Part shown: positions 34,630-46,115 of the stretch, in pieces | Layout: each line of letters opens with the position of its first letter | Numbering within the stretch: position 1 is the first letter of the stretch | The notes under the pieces: model-generated | Told to the model about the DNA's origin: nothing | The model's database searches: none | Seen by the model: the letters and a program-made list of their open reading frames with translations, nothing else | Made by a program: the position numbers and the translations under genes | NCBI GenBank assembly: GCA_015039465.1 | Contig: MU130363.1 | Location: 411,672-475,671, forward strand | Length of the DNA stretch: 64,000 nt | Source of the DNA: Phlegmacium glaucopus | Taxonomy: Eukaryota > Basidiomycota > Agaricomycetes > Agaricales > Cortinariaceae | Direction: 5' to 3'

Positions 34630-35040
34630 TACTCCATCAGAGTTGTCTCTGGTAGTCCATACTCCGTCCAGTACTTTTCCTTGTATCCGGATCTACTCTT
34701 CCTTCACCCAACTCCGAGACTTCTCCATATCATTCCAGTTCTTCCAATGATACTCCAAACCCATTACCACATCTTTGCCATAATGACTCTTTCTTTGTCA
34801 TCACTTTCCCACTATCAGTCAGCACGCCTGCTATGGATTATTCACCCAAGAATGCAGGACTTTCCGGGAGCAGAACGCAGCACTTTATATTTATCTTTTA
34901 TATTTCGGTTGCTATTCCTTTTATTATTTAAGTACCTGAAACTTGTATGTATTCCTCAGTTTGAATATCAACTTAGTTTCCTCCTCTTGTTCGTCCTCTA
35001 AGTCACTAAGGTCTTCCGTCTTTCTGTTCTCTTCTGGTCC
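34630..35040 (+). repeat. Repeat R1, plus-strand copy
   Basis: About 400 bases that recur inverted at 55,473-55,885. Both read CTCCGAGACTTCTCCATATC (TCC.AGACTTCTCTGTATC in the other) and share CACCCAAGAATGCAGGAC and AACTTGTATGTATTCCTCAG. The conserved open frame is Leu/Tyr-rich and probably not a protein. Confidence 0.75.
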
Positions 35041-35287
35041 CAAAATCAGGACATTATAGGAGCTGGGCAGCACAGCACATACACTGAGGCCAAAGTCCTT
35101 TCTGTTACTTGTTCCGGTTCCGTTCTGTCCATTCTGGAGTTACTCCGATGTTACCCCCTTGTCTAAACTTAACACCTGGGAGGGTGTCCCCTTACAGAAA
35201 CCTCCTCATCAATTCTCAACAGGTACAGGTGGGTACAAAAACAGCTATAAATGGTATTATAGCTGTCTGTGTGCCATTACCTTAATA

Positions 35288-35462
35288 TAGTGATGCCAAA
35301 GTTCGGTTCCGAACCGGCGCAAGAACCGAGAACCGAAAGAACCGAACCGTCGGTTCAGGTTCAGTTCAGTTCGGTCCAAGGATCTTGGACCATCGGTCCG
35401 GTTCTCGGTTCTCATATTTCTAAGATTTTGAGAACCGGGTTCAAACCGGTTCAAACCAAACT
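35288..35462. repeat. Self-complementary GGTTC/GAACC repeat block
   Basis: Dense copies of AACCG, CGGTTC and AGAACCGA in both orientations over 170 bases, able to fold on itself. It looks like the end of a short non-autonomous element such as those at 36.7 and 38.9 kb. Confidence 0.65.
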
Positions 35463-36239
35463 TTGTGTAGATTTTTTCTTCTTAATTTTTCCGCAGAGAA
35501 TTGAATTTATAATCTATAAAGTATTGTTAGGCGCCCGACCCAATGTTTTGGATTTCGGAGTTTGAAAAATCCGCTTCAAACGACTCCCACTATCAACACT
35601 GACAACACCAACGATGCTAACAACACCACAACCACACCAACAACGCCAACAACTCCCCACCGGGGGAGTTATTTTTGGTAAGTTTTTGATTAAATTAATG
35701 TACTATGACAGCACACAGGGATGACAACATGGGCATGGACGACAATGTCAAGCACAACGATGACGAGCACCGGTACTACCTTGAAGTATTTTTTTTTTAA
35801 AATTTAAATTTAAATCTAATATAAACTACTACAGTATAAACTATTACAGACAAATGACAAATGACAAACGCCAACAATGAACGAACATAAACAAACGATG
35901 ACGAACGAACGAACCAAAGACAACAAATGGACGAATGAAAGAACAACAAATGGATGGCAACTATCAAGTCGTAAAAGGCCTTCAAAAGATGTTTCAGCAT
36001 AGGGAAAGGTCAGTACTCCTCCAACAGCGTCAATGAATGGTACCTAAACTGTTCGTTGAATCTGTCATTTTTCTGATTCTAGTTGTAACCGGGCATTCAA
36101 CTCTAACAGAGGTGAGTTTATGTTGTATAGCTACATCGTGAATTCTAATGTAATCTAGGACAGACAAATGACGACGATACATGAATGAACATGAGCACTA
36201 GTGTTTGGAAGTCCAGTTGCAGGACTGCAAAAAGAGTCA
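35463..36239. other. Repeat-arm sequence with simple GACGAACGAAC runs
   Basis: No gene. It contains CAACAC-rich and (GAAC)n-like low-complexity runs at 35.59-35.66 and 35.87-35.93 kb. Confidence 0.45.
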
Positions 36240-36430
36240 CATGATCACAGATAAGCATGATTTCAAGCATATGGTGGGTCAGAGTAGATTACATAAGATT
36301 CCAAAAAAGGAAATTTTTTAAAAATGGTAGAGAATTGTTTTAGGACCCTGAATATGTTTAAATTATATTAATAGCAGCTCTCCTTATTGAGAAAATTGCA
36401 AAATACTTTCCTGGACGCGGCGGTTAAACA
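36240..36430. repeat. Repeat R2 copy
   Basis: Matches the reverse complement of 54,941-55,115, and its right end (ATTAATAGCAGCTCTCCTTA, then GCAAAATACTTTCCTGGA) occurs again in direct orientation at 53,868-53,935. At 53.97 kb that copy goes on into CCAGATGGTCAAGGCACCAG, which also returns here at 36,660-36,678. The stretch between, 36,460-36,640, is therefore probably an insertion. Confidence 0.75.
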
Positions 36431-36459
36431 TTCTATATGAAAATTTAAGGTCTTTGCTG

Positions 36460-36640
36460 TGATCCACCAGATCTGATCAGATCTGAGCAGATTTGGCAGG
36501 CATTCTGAGCAGATCTGAGCAGAATGGAAACTATATACCTCCCTAACCTTAATAAAACCCTAACCAAACCTTAACCCAAACCTTAACCAAACCTTAACCA
36601 AACCTTAACAGAAGTAGCTAGTAGGTCTCTATTTTCTCAA
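36460..36640. repeat. TCTGAGCAGA repeats and CCTTAACCAAA repeats
   Basis: GATCTGAGCAGA-type units at 36,470-36,530 are followed by about six CCTTAACC(C)AAA units at 36,540-36,610. The same two motifs, inverted, make up 38,950-39,115, so this is a relative of that element. Confidence 0.7.
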
Positions 36641-36715
36641 ATCTGATGTGATTTAATCCAGATGGTCAATGCACCAGGATGCACTAAAGGTGTCAAAATC
36701 ATTTTTTCTGATGCA

Positions 36716-36964
36716 GTCCGAGTTCAGTCCGAGCTGAGTCCGAGCTGAGTCCGAGTCCAAGTAAAAAATTACTTGGACTCGGACTCAGCTCGGACTCAGC
36801 TCGGACTGAACTCGGACTGAACTCGGACTGACTCGGACTGAACTCGGACTTTGACTCGGACTGAACTTGGACTTTTGATGTTTTTACTTGGACTACTCGG
36901 ATTCCGATCGGATTACTCGGAGTCCGATCGGATTCCGATCGGACTGGTGGGTGAGTGTAAAGTC
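36716..36964. mobile_element. GTCCGAGT palindromic element with GAGTGTAAAGTC end
   Basis: A perfect 49-bp inverted repeat (36,716-36,764 and 36,769-36,817; 4-base loop AAAA) leads into tandem CTCGGACTGAA units. The right end is GGTGGGTGAGTGTAAAGTC (36,946-36,964), an end shared with elements finishing at 37,327 and 39,282. No coding capacity. Confidence 0.7.
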
Positions 36965-37327
36965 TTGAAAAATGCCTGGACTGTATGTCTGGTCACAGTC
37001 CGGCGGACTTCCACTGGACATCCGCCGGACTTTTGATGGAATTTAGGGTTATATTTAGATTTAGAGGTTAGGCTTAGGGTTATATTTAGATTTAGGGCTT
37101 AGGCTTAGGGCTTAGGATTAATATTTAGGGATGGGGATATTTTCTGTCTGCGCAGTAGCGCGTTCTTAGGTTAGGAGGGGATACAGGCATGTTTTGTACT
37201 TCCACCAGACTTCCGCTGGACTTCCACTGGACTCTCACTGGACTCTGACTGGACTTTTCTGGAGTCCGCCGGACTCTGGTCAGTCCAGCGGAATTCCGGC
37301 TGGACAATGTGGGGGAGTGTAAAGTCC
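36965..37327. mobile_element. Non-autonomous element with CCGCCGGACT and TTAGGG-like repeats
   Basis: Both ends carry CCGCCGGACTT/TCCACTGGAC units around a centre of about ten TTAGGCTTAGGGTTATAT repeats. It finishes with AATGTGGGGGAGTGTAAAGTC, the family end motif. The left end is not clear. Confidence 0.6.
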
Positions 37328-38940
37328 TCCAACTAGTACTTGAATTATGACCAGGTCTCAAATGGTTTATGCAGGATTGTATCCTGTTATACAAGGCTGG
37401 ATCTACAAAACCAATGAGACATGCCCTAGATTCACAAATATCATTGCACAAGATAATAGTCATAGGCAATTTGCACTTGTTGACAGCATACTCAATCACC
37501 TCCCTCATGTTTGTGAAGTTGGTGTGTTTGATGGGAAATCAATCAACCGCTTCTACATTCTTTTTGGTTGGGGTCGCAATATCTGCCTTAATTGTGCTGT
37601 CAAGATGCTGTCAAGTAATTTATCATGGACCTGTGACATTTTGATATTGTGTGGTTCAGCCTGATCTGGAGGGGTTGTCAATATGCGTGGACCTGATAGG
37701 AAACTCGCTGATTTTGCTTTAAAAAAGTATGTTCTTTTATACTTCAGTTCAGAGACCTGTCCTAATAGACCACAGGGCTATTCAGCATATCACCCTTGGA
37801 TCATCAACATCAGTTGTTAATAATGCCATTCCTGAAGGTCTTATTTTTACCAAGCATTTGAGATAGTTTAATATGTATATAGTTGATACTGAAGTGGACC
37901 TATATGGTACTACATAGTATACCAAGCATTACTGAAGTCCCCTGTTATATCTTGATTTGGATCCAACTGATCCCTTACCCTTTTTGAATATCCAAAATGA
38001 TGAAGGTGTCTATTCTTCAATGCAAGCCCCTATCCTTGCAAGCTCTCAACTTCAATCTCACAGTTCCATTTCTCATTGGGTCTATTCAAAAGTATGTGTG
38101 ACCACCCCGATCGTCCCTTCAAAAATTCTCTGACCCTGGCTTGAAAGATCCTTATCCTTACAAAAATTATTTGTCAACCATCTGCACACCTGAGTTGAAA
38201 ATCAACAAAACACACTTCCTCTTAGCAAAGATCTTAACTCAGTTGTGTTGATTGGACCTCATGCAAACCGCATTTCCATATGTTTACCACATTGCATCCT
38301 TACTTCCATCAACGCTCATCATGTCATTTAGCTTGGCGATTATGTCTTCTTTAATGCATCGCTCAACAGTATCTCTCCCCTATACAGTGATATGATTTAA
38401 ATCTGCATAAGCATGGTTTTTGCAATTTTTATCTATTATTTCAGCATTAATTAATGCACCAATAACTGGCTAATACAGCTGATAATAAACAAGGGAATCA
38501 GAGTTGTCTACCCTACAACTGCTGATGAGACCTATTACTGTGTGACTTAAATGCATATAGTTAATAAGTGTGGTCCAGGCACAATATGCACAGTTACCAT
38601 CAAGAGGGGTGGAAACTACCTAAAATTAGTAACATGGGGCTAAAAATAGAACAACCCCTATATTTTCAGGAACAATGAGTGCACATAGTGCCAGAACCAA
38701 AGTAAGGGTACCAGGAACCAGTATATCTATTTTTGGACATTATCTATTTTTAAATATCTCAAATGTATAAAACACCTCCCAGGTAAATAGTCAGAAAATT
38801 GGATTCTTTCTTTCCCCCCTCATTTGCAACCTAGTACAGGACATTGAGCAAGAACACTTGTCTTTGAGATTTGGGTATTGAATACAGATCAGTTTCTCAG
38901 AGTGTTGGACTTATTATAACAATTGTTGAATTGTTGCAGT
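37328..38940. other. Degraded unidentified repeat-arm sequence
   Basis: Open frames are short and interrupted. A stretch at about 38,220-38,400 reads VVLIGPHANRISICLPHCIL and GDYVFFNASL with no stop, which looks like a protein remnant, but no family was recognised. Confidence 0.4.
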
Positions 38941-39282
38941 ACTTTACCCTCCCCCACACATTCTGAGCAGGTCTGAGCAGGTCTGAGCAGGTCTGAGCAA
39001 TATGAGCAAATTCTGAGTAAATTCTGACCAAATTCTGACCAAGTTCTGATGTCATTTAGGGTTAGGTTAAGGTTTGGTTAGAGTCTATTTAGGGTTAGGA
39101 TTAAGGTTTATTTAAGAGGTTAGGGCAGTATATTGATCCTAGGTAGTTATAATGAATTTGATGTAAAATTGGTCAGAATATGGTCGGATCCACTCAGATT
39201 CTGGTTGGATTCTGGTTGGATTCTGGTTGGATTCTGGTTGGACCTGCTTGGACCTGCTTGGAATGTGTGGAGGAGAGTGAAG
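38941..39282. mobile_element. 342-bp element with terminal inverted repeats made of tandem units
   Basis: The left end ACTTTACCCTCCCCCACACA, then TTCTGAGCAGGTCTGAGCAGG, is mirrored at the right by CCTGCTTGGACCTGCTTGGA, then ATGTGTGGAGGAGAGTGAAG. The terminal inverted repeat is about 40 bp with a few transitions. The centre holds TTTAGGGTTAGG-like units. It is the most complete member of the GAGTGTAAAGTC-end family. Confidence 0.75.
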
Positions 39283-40794
39283 ACCTCAATTATTGTAAAA
39301 GTTGTGATTGTGTTAAAATCATAGCAGAAGTTTGAAACCTTCCTGTGTATGCAATTTTGTTGAAGTCATAGCAGAAGTAAGGAGTCTTCTAGTGTATGCA
39401 AATTTGTTGAAGTTGTAACAAAGTCTTGGACTTTTGTGTACACAAGTTAAATCAATCAGTAAAGTCTTAGGAATTCTTTGACTGATTGTTGGTGCAAGCC
39501 ATAAATTGCAAAACTACTTAAAAGTTTGATCATCCTTAAATTGATCCAAATTATTGTTATTATTGTGTGTACTAGCTGAAGTCAAAGTCAAAGTCTTGGA
39601 AAGGTTATACTTTCTAGAAAACCCAACTTGCATTATAAGATTGTATAAAGTATTGATTGAGTTATTGTTTTGAGTAGAGATTTTATAATCTTGAAAATAC
39701 ACTTTTTCTCAACGAGCTCTGTGCAGTTACATCAACAGTTTTACACAGTTCTTATCAAACAGCTCAGTTCAACCAAAATAAATTTTGCTCAAGGCTATGA
39801 GCTGTGATTGAACAATGAGTTGGGGTTTGAAGATGCCATTCAAGCTGCACAATTGTCTGATGTAGCAATGATGATGGTTTGTTGCCCTACTGCTTGATGG
39901 ATTCATACTCTATTCCATAATAACATTGCTTGTAGGTTGGAACTTGGCCTCTCAATCAAACATTGGACTATATGACTATCAAGGAATCAAATTGAAATAT
40001 AACAGGGACTACAAACAAGCATTTGAGATTATTTAATATGTATATACTTGATACTGAAGCTTATTGTTTACAAATTTTTCCCTTCTTCTCCTTTTGAGAC
40101 AATTCAGATGTATATTTGAGATGTTGTTTGAGCATATCTCTTACCGGCCAATGCTTTTGGTACTTTGCAACAATTGGAAAACTTTTTCAATCTTAATGAA
40201 TTCAATTAGAAATTAATAGGGCTATCTGAAATGATGGAACTCACTATAATACAAATATTGTCAATTTCAGCTGAATTTTGCATGCAGTAAGAATGACTAG
40301 TATCTAGCAGCTGATCTGCTTTTTGTTTCACTAATTTCTGTGAATAGATATGAGTGTTTATCATTGTAAGAAAGTCTAATCACTTACATTGACATCTGCA
40401 ATGAGTGATGTAATACAATATCCAGGCTATAACCACCTGATCTGGGGTGGCCAGCTTGTCCCCTTGGCTTTGGTATTTTTGATTGGACAGCATCAAGAAG
40501 GTCGAGATCTGTTTCTTTGGTTCCTGAGTCGGAACTGATGTCAACAGTTGGAGTCATAGCAAGTATATTGTTCCCCATCATACTAGTGTCACTGTTCAGA
40601 TCATTGTCGTTGCTTAATACTGATTCATCTGTTGTGGTGACTATTAGCTCAGCCCTATTGGTAAGTCGTTTTGAAAAATCGATTCTCAGAGTGATGATGG
40701 GGGGTGGGCCAATATTCTAGGGTGAGAATTCAATGCCATTGGTAATGATTGGTAAATGATGAGAAATGAATGTGTCCATCAATGGGTTAGTGTA
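39283..40794. other. AT-rich repeat-arm sequence
   Basis: No gene recognised. The minus strand at 40,384-40,581 encodes VQSKIPKPRGQAGHPRSGGY, which looks like a protein remnant of unknown family. Confidence 0.4.
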
Positions 40795-41065
40795 AGGGGA
40801 TACTCATTGTATCTGCACCTACGGTTAGCTTAGTACATGTATACCTTCACTCTCTCTATGATAGTATCACCACTGCTCTCCCTTCATCCTTCACCTTGTG
40901 TACATCCCCTTATTGTTGTAGTAGTTGTCCCTCTGCCGATGACATCCCTGACTGCAGTCACACATCAACAGCTATATTTCTTATCTTGACACACCATATG
41001 CCTTCTATTTGCACTAGCTATATTTAGATGTAGTTATTCTTTATACTTCAACAACATAAAGTTTC
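40795..41065 (+). repeat. Repeat R3, plus copy
   Basis: About 260 bases that occur inverted at 57,700-57,960. Shared strings include ATCTGCACCTACGGTTAGCT (inverted: AGCTAACCGTAGATGCAGAT), TACATCCCCTTATTGTTGTA and CATATGCCTTCTATTTGCAC. Confidence 0.8.
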
Positions 41066-41371
41066 ATCACAGTGATAACTATCTGAATTCAAAGACAGTA
41101 CACTTAGTTGTGGGCTCATCTTTCTTTATTATACCCTGACAACACAGGGTCTTGCTTTTGTCTTCAGGCAATCTTCTTGAGACAGTGCCTTTTGTTGTGA
41201 AACACACAAACAATTACACCTACTTGCTTAAATTTAGGACATTTTTTGTTAGGGGACGGTTGCAAGGGTAACCCAAGACAACCTAATCCTTACAGTCATG
41301 CTCTTGGAGAACCCCATAAGTGCTGTTATTGACCAAGGTGCAGAACCACTATCTGCACCTTAACTACTTAT

Positions 41372-42170
41372 TGTTAGGGGACACCTGATTTTTGACCGAA
41401 GCACTGACTCCCAATCAGGCCCAAACCCTACCCCAGTCCCAACTCCGAATCATCTCCTGATTCTACTCCAGAATCAAGACCTGACTGCGACTTGGTACCT
41501 TCCACCTCACTGATGAGATTGACCCGAACCGACCGGTCCAACTCCCAAATATCAATTGGTCCTAGTCCAACTCCCAAATCTCAATCGGCCCAACTCCTGA
41601 TCTAATTTCAACTTCTCATTTTATTATTTTATTTTATATTCACATGACACCATTTTTATTATCTTTATTATCACACCATTTCTTTATTTATTTACATATC
41701 TCTGTTATGTCCATATTAGTACTTAAATACCCCACCATCCTAGCAGGGATCCCTATTACCTATAAATATTATTAACTTTGGATCCCCTGCTAGTCTGACT
41801 AAGTCAGTACTGCAGTTGCCCTAACACTTATACTAAATGTACATGGTCTGTGCACTTGTTTGTACTTATGTATGTAGTGATAAGGATCAGCCATGAGTAA
41901 TACTAAACTACTAAGTGGATAGCTAACTGGACTTGTGACTAAGGCATAATGACTAAGACTATAGGACTAGGTCTGGGAGATGGGTAAAGGTAGGCGCTAG
42001 GGTAGTAAGCTCGTGATGGGACATCACATGGTGACAGAGGGTGTAGGGTATGTGCCAGAGGTCAGAGTGATAGTGTAGGGTGATTGTACAATGGGTGAGA
42101 TTGATGGTGATGGTGATGCTATGCATAGACTGGGAGGCATAGGGTGGGACTAAAGGGAAGTCCCCTTACA
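41372..42170 (+). repeat. Possible solo LTR with TGTTAGGGGAC..GTCCCCTTACA ends
   Basis: About 799 bases starting TGTTAGGGGAC and ending GTCCCCTTACA, giving TG..CA ends with an 11-bp imperfect inverted repeat, as in many fungal LTRs. TATAAATATTA lies at 41,762-41,772. No target-site duplication was found and only one copy is seen, so the boundaries are tentative. Related termini occur near 35.16, 40.79 and 41.25 kb. Confidence 0.45.
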
Positions 42171-42334
42171 GTTTTCAGCGCTTAAGGCATCAAATCACTT
42201 GCCTCATCTCAACACATCTTTCATCAATCACAATGCACTTTAACATTCAACAATGCCTTGATCAATATATTCTGAAACTGAGTGATGTATGCATTTTATG
42301 GTAATAATCAAAGACACTTCTGACTGTTTTACAG

Positions 42335-43126
42335 CAATACTGGCTTGTAGCAAGACTTGATGGCCACAAAGGTCCCATTAATTGCTTTGTATTCAATAAT
42401 AAAAGCTCCCTGACTGGAAAGTGGAGGTGAGCATCTGGAATTTGAATCTGTACAATAACCAAGCAATCTTCCAGGTGATCATGAAGTTGTCCATGTGTGG
42501 GACATAAATTATTTCCAGAGTATTCAGACAATTATGGACTGGAATTGCCGCTGGGGCCAAATCACATGCCTCAAATTTATTAGCCCCAATATAGTGTTAG
42601 ACTGGATATGCTTTGGCACAGGCAGAGGCCTGTTTCTAGTCTATTGTCATCTTAGAAAATCAGTAAGTGGCTTGTCTGGTAATACTGGGATGAACTGACA
42701 GGAGTAGGGAGCACAATTCATGGAGATATCAAGTGCTTGAGTGTTCCCACCTGGCAACAGTGTTGAGGGCTTTTATTTTGATCCTGTCCACTACTGTCTC
42801 ATTGTGACTAGCCACTTCGGCCAGATTAAAATGTATGAAGTTAATGCTGGCATGTTGGTGGACTTGTGGATAGAAGAAACGAATGATGCAATACCCTGCG
42901 CTGTGCTGTTTGTGGATAAAGGTAACAGTGTGATAGTGTATGGATTAGAGACAGGCACAGCATGGGTCCTGATATTTACAAGAGATGCAAAAGTCTGACC
43001 CACAGTACAGAGAAATTTTTGAGGAATCTGAAGTCACCCATGTAAGTGGTTGCTTCTTGAGTGCAAAGGAATTGAGCTGATGATAATTTATAGTGGTAAC
43101 ATTGGTATCTGTCCAGTACACACTCT
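42335..43126 (+). pseudogene. Decayed WD40-repeat protein gene
   Basis: Fragments in shifting frames read YWLVARLDGHKGPINCFVFN, then LYNNQAIFQVIMKLSMCGT (adjacent frame), then GQITCLKFISPN, ICFGTGRGLFLVY, VEGFYFDPVHYCLIVTSHFG, and DKGNSVIVYGLETGTAWV, with traces of GIELMIIYSGNIGICPVH at the end. The first piece is a WD-repeat start (DGHKGPINC). The frameshifts and stops show it is dead. It breaks off where the reversed-polarity block begins. Confidence 0.65.
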
Positions 43127-43184
43127 GATAAGTTTATAGACCAAATATATACGAGATCGTAGTCTAGGTTTCCCTGATTCCGAC

Positions 43185-43372
43185 GGAGTCCTACGAGAGT
43201 CCAACGGAATCCTGTGAGGGTCCAACGGGGTCCTGTATGGGTCCTGTATGGGTCCTGTGGGGGTCTCAAATACTTTTTTTCCTGTAACCTTATTATCGAA
43301 GAATCTCGTGAGAACCTCATAGAATCTCATAGAATCTCGTAGGAATCTGATAGGACCCCGTTTTCACAAAAA
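43185..43372. mobile_element. MITE-like element inside the wrong-polarity block
   Basis: Complementing the given bases yields ACCCAGGACATACCCAGGAC, AAAAAGGACATTGGAATAAT, CTTCTTAGAGCACTCTTG and CTGGGGCAAAAGTGTTTTTC. These match 57,345-57,527 in order (ACCCAGGACACACCCAGGAC, AAAAGGACATTGGAATGATA, CTTCTTAGAGCACTCTTG, CTGGGGGAAAAGTGTTTTTC). Confidence 0.85.
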
Positions 43373-44715
43373 GGACTACAACAATCCCCTATTGGGACTC
43401 CATATATGGTAGAAGTGACAACTATAAAATAGGAATAAAACTGAACTAATGTATGAATAAACGGTGACAAACCGATGGTGGGATAAAGTCATCATCAGTC
43501 ATTAATGACTGGAATAGAGTAATAATTGACCTTAAGGGATGAAACGATCGAACGACGACGATAATAGATCAGAAATATCTGACAAATGAGAGAAATCTCA
43601 GGGGAAGAGGAGAATATACATCCAACGGGATTGTCTACATCATAATTACTAACGGTATCCAAAAACTTAAGGACGTCCATTCATCCGACCCATGTCTACC
43701 CATACCCATGTCCATGTATAAGGACATGGACGGTAGATGTTTTATTCGGGATCTTGTAGGTTTTATCTACTCTTAACCACCTCTATATCGGTTTTTACTA
43801 TATTATATAGTAAATCGTGTATAGAACGAGTAAAGACCCAACAAAACCCACAAAAACCCGAACAAAACTACCCATTTGGACACCCAAATTACCCATCCCC
43901 AAAGTCTCCATACCCAGTCGTAACTCTATGGGCTCCCAATGGGGGGAAAAGTTAGTGATAAATCATAGCGAAGGTCGTCGAACCGAAGGTATAGACGTCA
44001 AACTCGAAACCTTCGAGACCTAGACGTCGTTTATTTCACCACACGACACAAGTGTGTTTTAAGTTCTGTCACCGTCGGTGTCTGAAATAAAAGATTCAAA
44101 GTAAATTGAACTGTATACGTATATTAGTTTTCGTTGGATGGTGTAACTCTCAACCTCGGGTATGTGAACACGAGGTCTTCTCGTATTAGTAATACTGTAA
44201 CTTCTCGTAGTTCTGACGGTTGTTTAGAGAATACGGAACGACGTGACCACGTAAGGTCCGTAAGGCCTGTAAAGGAGTAAAGTGTTAGTCGTATAGTGGT
44301 CAGCATTATTTTAGAGAATGGTCAAAGAGGGTTTATGTATATGACCTCCCCGATAGGTTTCTAGACGACGTTCAGTCTACTGTTAGCCTATACCATCAAC
44401 AGATTTTTGTAACTCGTTGTAACTCGTTGTGTGAGTGACTTCTATCTCTCTTGGACTGGAGCTGACTAACTTAGTATTGTGGAAATGAGAGTATCAGATC
44501 AAAGACGTACCCAAGGAAGACAAAATAAGTGGTACTTGTGTATATGGAAAGGTACTAGTGAAGGTCACTGCTGACATACAGATAAAAACGGTTTTTGTGG
44601 GGAAAAACGTTTATAAAACCAACATCCTTGGTGTTTCCTAAAGTTTCCGTGTCATACCCTGTTCGACATCTCCAGCTTCGACACCCAGTACAACAGTTGG
44701 TTCTATAAAGGTATG

Positions 44716-45550
44716 NNNNNNNNNNNNNNNNNNNNNNNNNNNNNNNNNNNNNNNNNNNNNNNNNNNNNNNNNNNNNNNNNNNNNNNNNNNNNNNNNNNNN
44801 NNNNNNNNNNNNNNNNNNNNNNNNNNNNNNNNNNNNNNNNNNNNNNNNNNNNNNNNNNNNNNNNNNNNNNNNNNNNNNNNNNNNNNNNNNNNNNNNNNNN
44901 NNNNNNNNNNNNNNNNNNNNNNNNNNNNNNNNNNNNNNNNNNNNNNNNNNNNNNNNNNNNNNNNNNNNNNNNNNNNNNNNNNNNNNNNNNNNNNNNNNNN
45001 NNNNNNNNNNNNNNNNNNNNNNNNNNNNNNNNNNNNNNNNNNNNNNNNNNNNNNNNNNNNNNNNNNNNNNNNNNNNNNNNNNNNNNNNNNNNNNNNNNNN
45101 NNNNNNNNNNNNNNNNNNNNNNNNNNNNNNNNNNNNNNNNNNNNNNNNNNNNNNNNNNNNNNNNNNNNNNNNNNNNNNNNNNNNNNNNNNNNNNNNNNNN
45201 NNNNNNNNNNNNNNNNNNNNNNNNNNNNNNNNNNNNNNNNNNNNNNNNNNNNNNNNNNNNNNNNNNNNNNNNNNNNNNNNNNNNNNNNNNNNNNNNNNNN
45301 NNNNNNNNNNNNNNNNNNNNNNNNNNNNNNNNNNNNNNNNNNNNNNNNNNNNNNNNNNNNNNNNNNNNNNNNNNNNNNNNNNNNNNNNNNNNNNNNNNNN
45401 NNNNNNNNNNNNNNNNNNNNNNNNNNNNNNNNNNNNNNNNNNNNNNNNNNNNNNNNNNNNNNNNNNNNNNNNNNNNNNNNNNNNNNNNNNNNNNNNNNNN
45501 NNNNNNNNNNNNNNNNNNNNNNNNNNNNNNNNNNNNNNNNNNNNNNNNNN
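44716..45550. other. Assembly gap (835 N)
   Basis: Unresolved bases. Open frames that span it are meaningless. Confidence 1.
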
Positions 45551-45551
45551 G

Positions 45552-46115
45552 AGGCTGGAGGAGGGACCGTACATAAGGTACGGTGATATACGGCAGTTGT
45601 TTGGGTTGAGGTGGTTGGATGTTGAACAGTGTCTAGTGTCGCGACCGGGAAAGAGTGAGTTGTCATACTAACTAGTATGGGTTCAATGTCCAAAAGGAAA
45701 TCTGTTGGAGGCGGTCAACCCACTTTAAGAGTAGTTACAGTCTTTTAACTAACCTTTACAAGGATAGTGGTACACCTTTAGACTGTAGCGTCTTTACACG
45801 GCTGAAAACGGACAGGTAGGAAACACCGTCTAGTTCGTCTAGTTGTGATATCCGTCTCAAACGGCACAGTTGGCGTTGGAGTCGAAACCGTCATCGCCAA
45901 GTGGTCCGTAGAAGTAAAGTAAGTTGTCAGAACAACGAACCTAACGTTTCATACAATTTGAAAAACTAATAGAACGATTGATACATCTACTGAGGAGGCC
46001 GACACTACAGTTTCCTCTATGAGACAAAATGTGTGGAATGTTGGCCATGAACGGAAGTGTAGTCTTCGTTGAGGAGCTGGATACCCTGTTCAATCCTTAA
46101 GGAGTGTTTACAGTT
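45552..46115. pseudogene. Reverse transcriptase fragment of a second tyrosine-recombinase retroelement (readable only after complementing)
   Basis: In the left-to-right complement, one frame from 45,552 runs more than 180 codons open: MYSMPLYAVNKPNSTNLQLV, then HSAGPFSLNSMIDHTQVTGF, MWKSDIAEMCRLLPVHPLWQ, FNSLVAWIAKY, and NYVDDSSG with the catalytic YVDD at 45,981-45,992. This is the RT type of DIRS-related fungal elements and differs from the Ngaro-like copy at 47.4 kb. An internal deletion joins GIPHK directly to recombinase sequence. Some ancestral-looking residues are changed (AEMCRLLPVHP where YRL.P.HP is expected), so it is a relic. Confidence 0.75.

Noticed and set aside
36540..37130. 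Telomere-like CCTAACC/TTAGGG runs
   Set aside because: Units are irregular (CCTTAACCAAA, TTAGGCTTAGGG) and internal to short elements, so not a telomere or interstitial telomere array.
44555..45693. Long open frames across the N run on both strands
   Set aside because: N codons cannot be stops, so the length is an artefact, and the flanks are in the wrong polarity anyway.
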